Under the pieces are notes generated by a model that saw only the letters and a program-made list of their open reading frames with translations, was not told the DNA's origin and did no database searches. This document shows positions 1 to 14,318 of a DNA stretch of 24,611 nt, one piece after another. The stretch is from an uncultured Collinsella sp. (GTDB lineage Bacteria > Actinomycetota > Coriobacteriia > Coriobacteriales > Coriobacteriaceae): the NCBI GenBank assembly GCA_900544225.1, contig UQUD01000017.1, forward strand, positions 1 through 24,611, written 5' to 3'. Each line of letters starts with the position of its first letter. Position 1 is the first letter of the stretch. Both the position numbers and the translations under genes were made by a program.

Positions 1-201
1 GCTTTCCTTTGCGTGCGGAACTCGCGACAAACTTAAACAGCGGGCCGCCCGGACCGGGAATCCGACGTGCTCGTCGGGGCAACGTTCCCTTCCAAATAGG
101 GACAGGTTTATTTTGGTCGGTTTTATCTGGGGAAACGTCGCGCTCTAGCTGTAATCTGCTCTCATCTGTCGCATGGAAATCGGCGGCGTTTCCATTTAAC
201 G
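1..201. other. Intergenic sequence at the left edge, no gene recognised
   Basis: I see no convincing gene here. The open frame through it has no ribosome binding site and runs into the antisense of the anti-sigma gene. It holds a small hairpin (CCGACG-TGCT-CGTCGG near 62-77) and one copy of the 18-nt repeat described separately. Confidence 0.5.
100..117 (+). repeat. 18-nt dispersed repeat, copy A
   Basis: The sequence ggacaggtttattttggt occurs here on the plus strand and again, exactly, on the minus strand at 1886-1903. Weaker similarity extends to the left (a ccctt-cca-ata pattern in both). The two copies bracket the sigma/anti-sigma operon in inverted orientation. The hairpin at 16994-17058 shares the pieces aatagggac and ggtttatt, so this may be one short dispersed repeat family. 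Confidence 0.7.
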
Positions 202-236
202 CAAAAGAAGCCGCTTCCCCTAGTAGGAAGCGGCCT
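202..236 (-). terminator. Terminator of the sigma/anti-sigma operon
   Basis: A 9-bp perfect stem (gccgcttcc at 210-218 with ggaagcggc at 226-234) lies just past the anti-sigma stop codon. On the minus strand it is followed by a T-rich stretch (cttcttttgc). This fits a Rho-independent terminator. Confidence 0.8.
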
Positions 237-242
237 CAGACC

Positions 243-1319
243 TTACGAATAGACGATAGTAAAGGACTCTTCCGTTTCGGTCTCTCCTGTTGACGTGCAC
301 CTCGTGCCCTCAAGCGTTACTGAGACCACTTGGTCGACATCGATCAGCTTCGTTGGCACCCAGATGTTCTCTCCGCTATTGCGCGTATAAGAAAAATATA
401 AGTTGAACGCCCCTGCGTCGTCATCTTCGATAATCTGCTCCGATCCATCCTTGTAGGTAACCGTCAACTTCTTCGTGACTGCGTCAATGCCCAGATCATC
501 GATGTGTGTCTGGATAGAAAACGGGCTGATCTCGAGAGGCGAGTCACCGGAGCGGAGTTCCTTTGTATCGACGTACGCTCCAACGCTAAACTCGGGCGTC
601 GATGCCTCGAACGGCTTCGCGTCCTCGCCTTCGCCCTCGGTCCACGAGATATTCCAGCTGACCGCATGTCGTAAATCTCGATCGCGATTCCAAGATGCAA
701 AGTACATCGTGCCGTTAATGACCGTGTCGCTTGATGTGTCTTTATCAATGGTGCAGCGTGTGTCAGCCCATTCCTCGCCGAAGTTCATGCTGGGCGTACC
801 GATGCCTTGTTCTTCTTCACCATAGAGAACAAGTTCGCCTGTCTCTGCTGCCGGCTTGTAGTAGTTAACGCCATTTGGATTGGACAGCGTAAACGTCACG
901 GCACCGCAACCGTTTTTATCGATAGCCATCTCATGGATATCAAGCGTATAGCCGTTGCCCTCTACGGACAGATTAACCTCCTGGACTGCACCCTCCAGGC
1001 TTTGGGGCGCGATGCCGTCACCAAACTCTCTGGTGTAGGTGTATTTAGTCCCCGATGAGCCACCGTTGGTCCAGGTGATGGAATCCCCGTTGCCGTGGTT
1101 TCCCCAGGCTGAGGCAAAATATCTGGAATTGACAACGGCGTAGGCGACCCCTCCGGTCGCCAGCACTCCGACAAGACATCCGATTACGGCAACATAAAGA
1201 GGCTTCGCGTGGCCCTTTCGATGAAGCGGCTTTCCAGCCGCAGCATCAATAACACGGTCGGCAAGGTCGCTATCGGCTTGGATGGACTCGAAGGCCTGCT
1301 TGATTTGATTGGATTTCAC
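243..1319 (-). CDS. Membrane-anchored anti-sigma factor, DUF4179-like
   Basis: This 358-residue protein has a short cytoplasmic N-terminus (about 1-40), one transmembrane helix (about 41-63) and roughly 295 extracytoplasmic residues rich in beta-prone, Thr/Ser/Asn/Gly sequence. That is the layout of anti-sigma factors of the DUF4179 / RsiV-like type: the N-terminus holds the sigma factor and the outer domain senses a signal. No zinc-binding HxxxCxxC motif is visible, so it is not a ZAS-type anti-sigma factor. The start is GTG, with a GGAGG ribosome binding site about 7 nt upstream. It overlaps the end of the sigma gene by 50 bp, which points to translational coupling. The function is inferred from layout and context; the ligand is unknown. 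Confidence 0.8.
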   Translation of the reverse strand: MKSNQIKQAFESIQADSDLADRVIDAAAGKPLHRKGHAKPLYVAVIGCLVGVLATGGVAYAVVNSRYFASAWGNHGNGDSITWTNGGSSGTKYTYTREFGDGIAPQSLEGAVQEVNLSVEGNGYTLDIHEMAIDKNGCGAVTFTLSNPNGVNYYKPAAETGELVLYGEEEQGIGTPSMNFGEEWADTRCTIDKDTSSDTVINGTMYFASWNRDRDLRHAVSWNISWTEGEGEDAKPFEASTPEFSVGAYVDTKELRSGDSPLEISPFSIQTHIDDLGIDAVTKKLTVTYKDGSEQIIEDDDAGAFNLYFSYTRNSGENIWVPTKLIDVDQVVSVTLEGTRCTSTGETETEESFTIVYS

Positions 1320-1788
1320 GGTCGCCCTCCTCTAGGATGAATTTGAGCTTCGACCTGCCGCGAGCTAAACGCGTTCGTACGGTCGCGGCTGGTACATGCA
1401 ACAACTCGGCAATCTCTGAGGTCGAAAAGCCCAGATAGTAATAGAGCACGATGGGAACGCGGAATCGCTCCGGAAGTCGCATAACGTCTGACAGGACCGC
1501 CTTGGTCTCATCCTGCGCCGCCGAGAGCGAATCGGCCAGACTTTCAATATCCTCCACGCGTCTCCACGGCTTTCGAAAGAGCGATTTGCATTCATTGATC
1601 GTGACCCGGATAAGCCATCGACGAAGATGTTCCCAACTTTCAAAATGTCCATCGCTTTTAAACAGCTTAAGAAAGACATCCTGGGCAACATCGTCGGCGT
1701 CGGCACGATCGCGCAGGTACGTCAATGCGATTCGAAACACGACATCACGGTGATCCTCGACCGCCTGTCTAAATGCTTGTTCTTCCAT
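1270..1788 (-). CDS. ECF-type RNA polymerase sigma factor
   Basis: This 172-residue protein has the two-domain layout of ECF sigma factors: sigma-2 at about residues 10-75 (containing DADDVAQDVFLKLF and WLIRVTINECKS) and sigma-4 at about 104-153 (LPERFRVPIVLYYYLGFS, then the helix-turn-helix EIAELLHVPAATVRTRLARG). It would direct RNA polymerase to a small set of promoters when released by the anti-sigma factor encoded next. I chose ATG at 1788 because GGAGGTGATT lies immediately upstream. The reading frame stays open further upstream, but that part runs through the promoter. The extra-cytoplasmic signal is unknown. Confidence 0.93.
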   Translation of the reverse strand: MEEQAFRQAVEDHRDVVFRIALTYLRDRADADDVAQDVFLKLFKSDGHFESWEHLRRWLIRVTINECKSLFRKPWRRVEDIESLADSLSAAQDETKAVLSDVMRLPERFRVPIVLYYYLGFSTSEIAELLHVPAATVRTRLARGRSKLKFILEEGDREIQSNQAGLRVHPSR

Positions 1789-1836
1789 AATCACCTCCCG
1801 GTGACGGTAATGATTCTTGCTGAGGCCCTCACCATA

Positions 1837-1865
1837 GATACGCTTTGACCAAACGAAATGTTTCA
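1837..1865 (-). promoter_or_regulatory. ECF-type promoter of the sigma/anti-sigma operon
   Basis: On the minus strand, TGAAAC (1865-1860) and CGTATC (1842-1837) are separated by 17 nt. This matches the TGAAAC / CGTA pattern known for sigma-W-like ECF promoters. It lies about 50 nt upstream of the sigma start codon, so the sigma factor may activate its own gene. This is a motif match only. Confidence 0.6.
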
Positions 1866-1885
1866 AATTCAAGCAGGAATAGCCT

Positions 1886-1903
1886 ACCAAAATAAACCTG
1901 TCC
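1886..1903 (-). repeat. 18-nt dispersed repeat, copy B
   Basis: Exact minus-strand copy of the sequence at 100-117, located just upstream of the ECF promoter. Both copies face into the sigma/anti-sigma operon. Confidence 0.7.
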
Positions 1904-1954
1904 TTTATTGGCAAGGGATCAATGGAACGCAACAGGTTGAGCATACGCAAGCGA

Positions 1955-2054
1955 GCGGCCCCCAGAGCGTACAAGGTGGCATGAAAAAGGCAGGGCATTG
2001 ACCTTTTGGTCATGCCCTGCCTTTTGAATGACAGATTGTAGCTCTGGGGGCCGC
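1955..2054. repeat. Outer inverted repeat enclosing the rpoC terminator
   Basis: Positions 1955-1974 (gcggcccccagagcgtacaa) pair with 2036-2054 over 19 of 20 positions, with one extra base. The arms enclose the terminator hairpin at 1984-2025, giving a nested double hairpin. It could be an inserted palindromic unit or a reinforced terminator. Confidence 0.65.
1984..2025 (-). terminator. Terminator downstream of rpoC, possibly bidirectional
   Basis: A strong stem (aaaggcagggcat with atgccctgccttt, extended inward by tgacc/ggtca) is followed on the minus strand by TTTTT. The plus strand also has a short T run. It ends rpoBC transcription before the sigma operon. Confidence 0.85.
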
Positions 2055-2070
2055 GCAGCGACGGAGGTCG

Positions 2071-2092
2071 CCGCCGTTCGTTAGAACGGCGG
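2071..2092 (-). other. Hairpin directly after the rpoC stop codon
   Basis: A 9-bp perfect stem (ccgccgttc / gaacggcgg) with a 4-nt loop starts 7 nt past the rpoC stop. It has no T tract. It may stabilise the 3' end of the messenger against exonucleases. Confidence 0.6.
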
Positions 2093-2098
2093 AACTAG

Positions 2099-6574
<4,476 letters not shown>

Positions 6575-6580
6575 AGTCAA

Positions 6581-10072
<3,492 letters not shown>

Positions 10073-10145
10073 CAGGTTTTTCCTCCTTCACGGAAATGCT
10101 CGGTGGGTTGGCGAGGCATAGCTTCGCCAGTTATCGCAACCTAAT

Positions 10146-10173
10146 AGTTTATCAGGTAGCGACCGTTGGGCAA
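10146..10173 (-). promoter_or_regulatory. Putative rpoBC promoter
   Basis: On the minus strand TTGCCC (10173-10168) and TAAACT (10151-10146) are separated by 16 nt, about 75 nt upstream of the rpoB start codon. Since galU just upstream has its own terminator, rpoBC needs a promoter here. Confidence 0.5.
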
Positions 10174-10256
10174 GAAAAGCCTTGACGCGATTGATTTTTT
10201 GGAGTAGCAAAGTTTTTCGACAGAAAATACGCAGGTAGATGTATGTGTATCGAACA

Positions 10257-10283
10257 TCTGTTCATATATTTTCTGTGAACAGA
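10257..10283. repeat. Short inverted repeat between galU and rpoB
   Basis: Two 8-nt arms, tctgttca (10257-10264) and tgaacaga (10276-10283), are separated by 11 nt of AT-rich sequence. It could be an operator or a weak hairpin downstream of the galU terminator. No regulator is assigned. Confidence 0.4.
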
Positions 10284-10304
10284 GAGCCGGCAATCGCAGC
10301 TCTT

Positions 10305-10339
10305 ATAAAAAACGGGCGCGAGCCGAGGTCCGCGCCCGT
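10305..10339 (-). terminator. galU terminator
   Basis: A 9-bp stem, acgggcgcg (10312-10320) with cgcgcccgt (10331-10339), is followed on the minus strand by TTTTTT. It lies about 20 nt past the galU stop codon. Confidence 0.9.
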
Positions 10340-10359
10340 AAATGTCGATGTCCGAAGGC

Positions 10360-11268
10360 TTACTTGCGCATCAATCCGCCGCGCTCGTCGATGGCGTCCC
10401 AGAAGGCGCTTGCAAAGCGGGGATCGCTTGCAGCCATGAGGGCGTTGGTGGCCATCCAGCCAGAGGGAGTGCCGGTGTCGTAGCCCGACAGCGGGTCGAT
10501 GACGACGGCATACATGGCCTCGCGGTCGAGCGAACGGGCCATGGCGTCGGTGAGCTGGATCTCGCCGCCCTTGCCGGCCTGCTGATCTGCCAGCAGGTCC
10601 ATGACCAGCGGGCTCAGCAGATAGCGGCCGACGATGTACAGGTTGGACGGAGCAGCCTCGGGAGCGGGCTTCTCGACCAGACCGCCGATACGCCAGACAG
10701 CGCCCGGCTCTGCATCGGCAACGTCCTCGGCGCCCTCGAGCGAACCGACGCGCTCGCCGGCGATAACGCCGTAGCGGCTGACTTCCTCGGGCGAGCAAGC
10801 AGCGACGGCGATAACCGAAGCGCCACCGTGCTCCTTGGAAACGGCGAGCATCTTGTCGCAGATGTCGCGGTTAGGCACAACGTAGTCGCCCAGAAGAACC
10901 AGGAAGTTCTCCCCTGCCACGGCGTCGGCAGCAGAGCGGATAGCATGGCCGAGGCCCTTGGGCTCGTACTGATAACGGAAGTCGACCGGCATACCGCCAG
11001 CGTGGGCGACGGCGTCGGCATAGGCGTTCTTGCCGCGCTCGCGCAGCAGGTTCTCGAGCGAGCGATCGGGCTGGAAGTAGTTCAGTAGCTCAGGCTTACC
11101 GGGAGAAGTAACGATGATGGCATCGTCGACCTCCTCGGGATCGAGCGCCTCCTCAACGACATACTGAATGACGGGCTTGTCGAGCACCGGCAGCATCTCT
11201 TTGGGCGTGCACTTAGTGCCAGGCAGAAAACGCGTGCCAAGACCGGCGGCGGGGATGATTGCCTTCAT
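10360..11268 (-). CDS. galU: UTP-glucose-1-phosphate uridylyltransferase
   Basis: This 302-residue cytosolic enzyme makes UDP-glucose from UTP and glucose 1-phosphate, supplying surface-glycan synthesis and galactose metabolism. The N-terminal nucleotide-binding signature AAGLGTRFLPGTKCTPKEML is intact, followed by PVIQYVVEEAL. Family blocks such as FRYQYEPKGLGHAI and LVLLGDYVV follow, and the length is normal for bacterial GalU. ATG at 11268 is chosen because the family begins directly with MKAIIPAAGLGTR. The upstream part of the open frame is leader sequence. AAAGGA lies about 12 nt before it, rather far. The gene sits as a separate unit, with its own promoter and terminator, between rplL and rpoB. 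Confidence 0.96.
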   Translation of the reverse strand: MKAIIPAAGLGTRFLPGTKCTPKEMLPVLDKPVIQYVVEEALDPEEVDDAIIVTSPGKPELLNYFQPDRSLENLLRERGKNAYADAVAHAGGMPVDFRYQYEPKGLGHAIRSAADAVAGENFLVLLGDYVVPNRDICDKMLAVSKEHGGASVIAVAACSPEEVSRYGVIAGERVGSLEGAEDVADAEPGAVWRIGGLVEKPAPEAAPSNLYIVGRYLLSPLVMDLLADQQAGKGGEIQLTDAMARSLDREAMYAVVIDPLSGYDTGTPSGWMATNALMAASDPRFASAFWDAIDERGGLMRK

Positions 11269-11364
11269 GTTATTCAAAGATCCTTTCGCAGGCGCAAAAG
11301 CGCCCCATGCGTGCGGCACACAGCCGCAGACCAAATTGCGATACCTAAGCATCTTACCGCTGGA

Positions 11365-11392
11365 ACTATATGTCGCTACAAGGCAGAGACAA
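11365..11392 (-). promoter_or_regulatory. Putative galU promoter
   Basis: On the minus strand TTGTCT (11392-11387) and TATAGT (11370-11365) are separated by 16 nt, about 100 nt upstream of galU and after the rplL terminator. The rest of 11269-11513 shows only a small hairpin (ggcgc-aaaa-gcgcc at 11291-11304) and no gene. Confidence 0.5.
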
Positions 11393-11513
11393 TTCTTCAG
11401 CAGGTCAACGCAAATTATTGCTCGAATGGTGCAATTTTATTGCCCAACGGCAGGGTGCCCGATACGACGCAAATCACAGAACATGGCAGTTTGAGCTACC
11501 GATGTCGAGGGAC

Positions 11514-11555
11514 CGAAAAACAAAAAAGACGGGGCTCGCAATGCGAACCCCGTCT
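11514..11555 (-). terminator. Terminator of the rplJL operon
   Basis: A long GC-rich stem (agacggggctcgc with gcgaaccccgtct, 11527-11555, one mispair) is followed on the minus strand by TTTTTTGTTTTT. It is a textbook Rho-independent terminator 27 nt after the rplL stop codon, and it separates rplJL from galU and rpoBC. Confidence 0.93.
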
Positions 11556-11582
11556 GCAAAGAAATCTGGCGAGAAAGCCTGA

Positions 11583-11960
11583 TTACTTGAGGGTGACAGC
11601 AGCGCCAGCAGCCTCGAGCTTCTCCTTGGCAGCCTCGGCGTCCTCCTTCTTGGCACCCTCGAGAACAGCCTTGGGAGCGCCCTCGACGACCTCCTTGGCC
11701 TCCTTCAGGCCAAGGTTGGTGAGCTCACGGACGGCCTTGATGACCTGGATCTTGTTGTCGCCGAAGCCCTCGAGCACGACGTCAAACTCGGTCTTCTCCT
11801 CGGCCTCAGCAGCGCCAGCAGCGGGAGCGGCGACAACAGCGGCAGGAGCAGCGGCGGAAACGCCGAAGGTGTCCTCGATAGCCTTGACGAGCTCGGAAGC
11901 CTCGAGAAGGGTCATTTCCTTAAGAGCATCGATGATCTCATCGGTGGTAAGCTTAGCCAT
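11583..11960 (-). CDS. rplL: 50S ribosomal protein L7/L12
   Basis: This 125-residue protein forms the ribosomal stalk and recruits translation factors. The N-terminal dimerisation domain (about 1-35, starting MAKLTTDEIIDALKEM) is joined by an Ala/Glu hinge (about 38-56) to the conserved C-terminal domain, which includes KTEFDVVLEGFGDNKIQVIK and the helix GLKEAKEVVEGAPKAV. ATG at 11960 has AAAGGA 8 nt upstream and fits the family start. It follows rplJ after about 100 nt of sequence that can form small hairpins. Confidence 0.98.
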   Translation of the reverse strand: MAKLTTDEIIDALKEMTLLEASELVKAIEDTFGVSAAAPAAVVAAPAAGAAEAEEKTEFDVVLEGFGDNKIQVIKAVRELTNLGLKEAKEVVEGAPKAVLEGAKKEDAEAAKEKLEAAGAAVTLK

Positions 11961-12062
11961 TTCTAAGTCCTTTCGGTTTCCGTGTCTGTGCACGGAGATC
12001 AGTTAAAACACGGCGCGAATGCGCCAGGGGTGCGGCGTTGCCGCCGCGGGTGAAAACAGCGA

Positions 12063-12584
12063 CTAGGCTGCCTTCTGCTCGGAGACCTGCTGGATCGAAC
12101 GAGCGAGACCAGAGGAAACGCCGTTGACGCAGACAGCGATGTCGCGAGCGAAACCGGAGATGAGACCGGCGATCTGGCCGAGAAGCTGATCCTTGGTGGG
12201 CAGCTCGGCGATAGCCTTAACATCATCAGCGGAAACGGCCTTGCCGTCGGAGATACCGCCCTTGATCTCAAGGACGCCCTTGGACTTAGCGGAGAAGTCC
12301 TTAAGGGCCTTAGCGGCCTCGACCGGCTCGGACTCGTAGAACACATAAGCGACGGGGCCGGCGAGAATCTCGTCGAGCTCGGGCTGCTCCTGGTTCTTGA
12401 GAGCGATCTTGACCAGGTTGTTCTTGTAGACCTTCATCTCGGCGCCGCACTCGCGAAGCTGATGACGCAGCTCCTGAGCCTGCTTAACCGTCAGACCGTT
12501 GTAGTTGACGACGAACAGACCGGCGTTCTCGGCGATACGGGACTCGATCTCTGCAACCTTGTCGATTTTGTACTGCTGGGGCAT
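12063..12584 (-). CDS. rplJ: 50S ribosomal protein L10
   Basis: This 173-residue protein is the base of the ribosomal stalk and anchors L7/L12 dimers. Family features visible are the N-terminal KIDKVAEIESRIAENAG, then LFVVNYNGLTVKQAQELR, the VYKNNLVKIAL block, and a C-terminal helix that holds L7/L12. ATG at 12584 has a strong GAGGAGGTG ribosome binding site. Expression is probably autoregulated by the L10-(L12) complex binding the leader upstream, which contains an L10-leader-like motif and an attenuator. Confidence 0.98.
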   Translation of the reverse strand: MPQQYKIDKVAEIESRIAENAGLFVVNYNGLTVKQAQELRHQLRECGAEMKVYKNNLVKIALKNQEQPELDEILAGPVAYVFYESEPVEAAKALKDFSAKSKGVLEIKGGISDGKAVSADDVKAIAELPTKDQLLGQIAGLISGFARDIAVCVNGVSSGLARSIQQVSEQKAA

Positions 12585-12647
12585 GAATTACACCTCCTCG
12601 AATTCTTTCCGGGCACGGTCCGCCACAAGGACGTGACGGGGGCATGT

Positions 12648-12686
12648 CCAAAAAGAAAGCCCCCGCGCTGCATGAGCGACGGGGGC
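12648..12686 (-). terminator. Attenuator in the rplJ leader
   Basis: The stem gccccc (12659-12664) with gggggc (12681-12686), extended by cgct/agcg, is followed on the minus strand by CTTTCTTTTT. It lies about 65 nt before the rplJ start, inside the leader, so it would stop transcription before the gene unless an alternative fold forms. Confidence 0.85.
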
Positions 12687-12699
12687 GAGAAGACATATC

Positions 12700-12785
12700 T
12701 ACTCGACCACCTCGGCTGGCGGGAAGTCCCATTAAGCTCGCGGGTAAGACCCGTTTGCGCCGGCTGTCTCTGGCAGCGGATTCGT
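12700..12785 (-). ncRNA. L10 leader (ribosomal protein autoregulatory element)
   Basis: On the minus strand the leader contains AGACAGCCGGCGC, later CTTAAT, and then CAGCCGAGGTG. These have the same order and near-identical wording as the L10-binding kink-turn region of the known rplJ leader in Firmicutes (agacagcaggugc, cuuaau, ccugccgaggug). The terminator that follows fits control by attenuation. Confidence 0.85.
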
Positions 12786-12796
12786 GCGTGAACCGA

Positions 12797-13052
12797 AAGT
12801 ATTATGGCGGGGACCCCGGCGTCGGTCAACGGACACGAGGATTCGTACACAAACCCTGCATACGCTCCGGCCGGGAGGGGCAGGGCGAGTTTTCCGCTCG
12901 GTCAAGTCCTGGGCTCGCACGAAGGCCACATTAAGTGGCCTTCGGCTCGTGCGGAATCTACGGAAAACTCGCCCTGCCCCTCCCGGCCGGAGCTACGTTG
13001 CCTTTGCTGCGAATCCTCGTGTCCGTTGAGCGACGCGCCCCACTCATAATGC
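12797..13052. repeat. Large near-palindromic element with duplicated promoter region
   Basis: Left arm (about 12797-12896) and right arm (about 12961-13052) are inverted copies. A 33-bp block (12864-12896 with 12961-12993) and a 20-bp block (12826-12845 with 13010-13029) are perfect; the stretch between them has diverged. Outer parts (aagtattatg and cataatgctt) still match with one change. The 64-bp centre holds its own palindrome, gaaggccac-attaa-gtggccttc (12921-12943), flanked by gcacg/cgtgc. The left arm includes the rplJ promoter. This looks like an inverted duplication or a MITE-like insertion. No protein gene is supported in it. Confidence 0.85.
12801..12829 (-). promoter_or_regulatory. 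rplJL promoter
   Basis: On the minus strand TTGACC (12829-12824) and CATAAT (12806-12801) are separated by exactly 17 nt. They lie just upstream of the L10 leader, which fits a housekeeping sigma promoter. Confidence 0.75.
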
Positions 13053-13088
13053 TTGGGTCGGTGGGCTGATGTGTTGCATCCCTGAGGG

Positions 13089-14225
13089 CTACAAGGTTGA
13101 AATGAAGGTGGACAGGCGGGCTAGTCCTTCGTCTAGGTCTTTGTCGGAAACGCAATAGCTGAGGCGGACGTGGCCTTCGGTTCCGAAGCAGTCGCCCGGG
13201 ACTAGGGCTACGTTTGCCTCTTTGATGGCTTTGATGCAGAAGTCTTCGCTGGTTAGGCCGAACTTTTTGATGCTTGGGAAAATGTAGAAGGCTCCTGCGG
13301 GCTCTACTACGTCGAGGCCCATGGCGTCTAAGGCTGCGAGTACGCGTTCGCGACGGGCTCGATAGACTTCGAGCATGGGGGTTGGGTCGACGGTGAGGGC
13401 TCGGGCTGCGGCGTCCATCTCGAAGGAGACGGCGCTCGATACTAGGTATTGGTGAGCTTTTGCGATCTCGGCGATGACGGGGGCTGCGGCTGCGAGCCAA
13501 CCCAGGCGCCAGCCGGTCATAGCCCAGGGCTTGGAGAAGCTCTCGATGACGACCGTCTGCTCGCGCAGCTCCAGGTGTCGCTGGGCGAAGCGCTCGTAGC
13601 CATCCACATAGACCAGGCGGTTGTATACGTCGTCGCAGACCACGTAGATGCCCATCTGCTCCGCCACGTGCGCCACGGCGTCGAGCGAAGCCGCGTTGAG
13701 GATACAGCCCGTAGGATTGTTGGGCGAGCAGATGACGATGGCCTTGGTCGCCGGCGTCACGCAAGCACGAAGCGCATCCTCGTCAATCTGAAATTGCGCA
13801 GGCTCCGTATCCAAAAAGACTGCTTTGGCGTGGTTGGCCACGACGATGCTCTCGTACAGGCCAAAGGCCGGCGTGGGAATAATGACCTCATCGCCGGGGT
13901 TGAGCATGGCCATGAATGTTGCCGACAGGGCCTCGGTCGCGCCGTCGGTCAGGATGACCTCGTCGGCGGAAAACGTAAGGCCCGCGCCCCCCATGTAGGC
14001 AGACAACGCCTCACGCAGGGCGGGGCGACCGTTGTTGGGCGGATAGTGCGTGTCACCGCGGTCCAGTGCGGCGGTCACCTCGGCGCTAATCACATCGGGC
14101 GTGGGAAAATCGGGCTCGCCAAGCGCAAGCGCGATACACCCCGGGTGCTGGGCGGCGAGCGCGTTGATTCGGCGGATACCGGAGGGCTTGAGCGTGGCAA
14201 GCGAGGTATTCATGGGCAGACGCAT
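13089..14225 (-). CDS. PLP-dependent class I/II aminotransferase
   Basis: This 378-residue fold-type I enzyme moves an amino group between an amino acid and a 2-oxo acid. PLP-site residues are visible: SPNNPTG (Asn170), DDVYNR (Asp198, Tyr201), SFSKPWAMTGWRLGW with the Schiff-base Lys232 and Arg240, and near the C-terminus HVRLSYC, whose Arg would bind the substrate carboxylate. The sequence resembles the aspartate / aromatic / alanine aminotransferase subgroup, but the substrate cannot be read from it. ATG at 14225 has AAAGGA 6 nt upstream. It is divergent from the next gene with only 93 bp between. No clear terminator follows before the palindromic element. Confidence 0.93.
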   Translation of the reverse strand: MRLPMNTSLATLKPSGIRRINALAAQHPGCIALALGEPDFPTPDVISAEVTAALDRGDTHYPPNNGRPALREALSAYMGGAGLTFSADEVILTDGATEALSATFMAMLNPGDEVIIPTPAFGLYESIVVANHAKAVFLDTEPAQFQIDEDALRACVTPATKAIVICSPNNPTGCILNAASLDAVAHVAEQMGIYVVCDDVYNRLVYVDGYERFAQRHLELREQTVVIESFSKPWAMTGWRLGWLAAAAPVIAEIAKAHQYLVSSAVSFEMDAAARALTVDPTPMLEVYRARRERVLAALDAMGLDVVEPAGAFYIFPSIKKFGLTSEDFCIKAIKEANVALVPGDCFGTEGHVRLSYCVSDKDLDEGLARLSTFISTL

Positions 14226-14318
14226 GGCGTTCCTTTCGTAAGGGTTGCACTAGGATAGCGCGGCGAGGCGCCGCCAGACGGTGTAACCTAAACGGAAACC
14301 AACCGGAAAGGAGGCGGC

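Noticed and set aside
9..293. Open frame at the left edge
   Set aside because: There is no start signal. It contains the 18-nt repeat and the operon terminator, and it ends in the antisense of the anti-sigma gene.
10182..10216. Plus-strand TTGACG with TAGCAA at 17 nt spacing
   Set aside because: The -10 box is poor and no plus-strand gene follows. The minus-strand boxes at 10146-10173 are better placed for rpoB.
12644..13049. Short open frames across the rplJ leader and palindromic element
   Set aside because: They exist on both strands because of the inverted repeat, have no ribosome binding sites, and overlap a promoter, leader and terminator.
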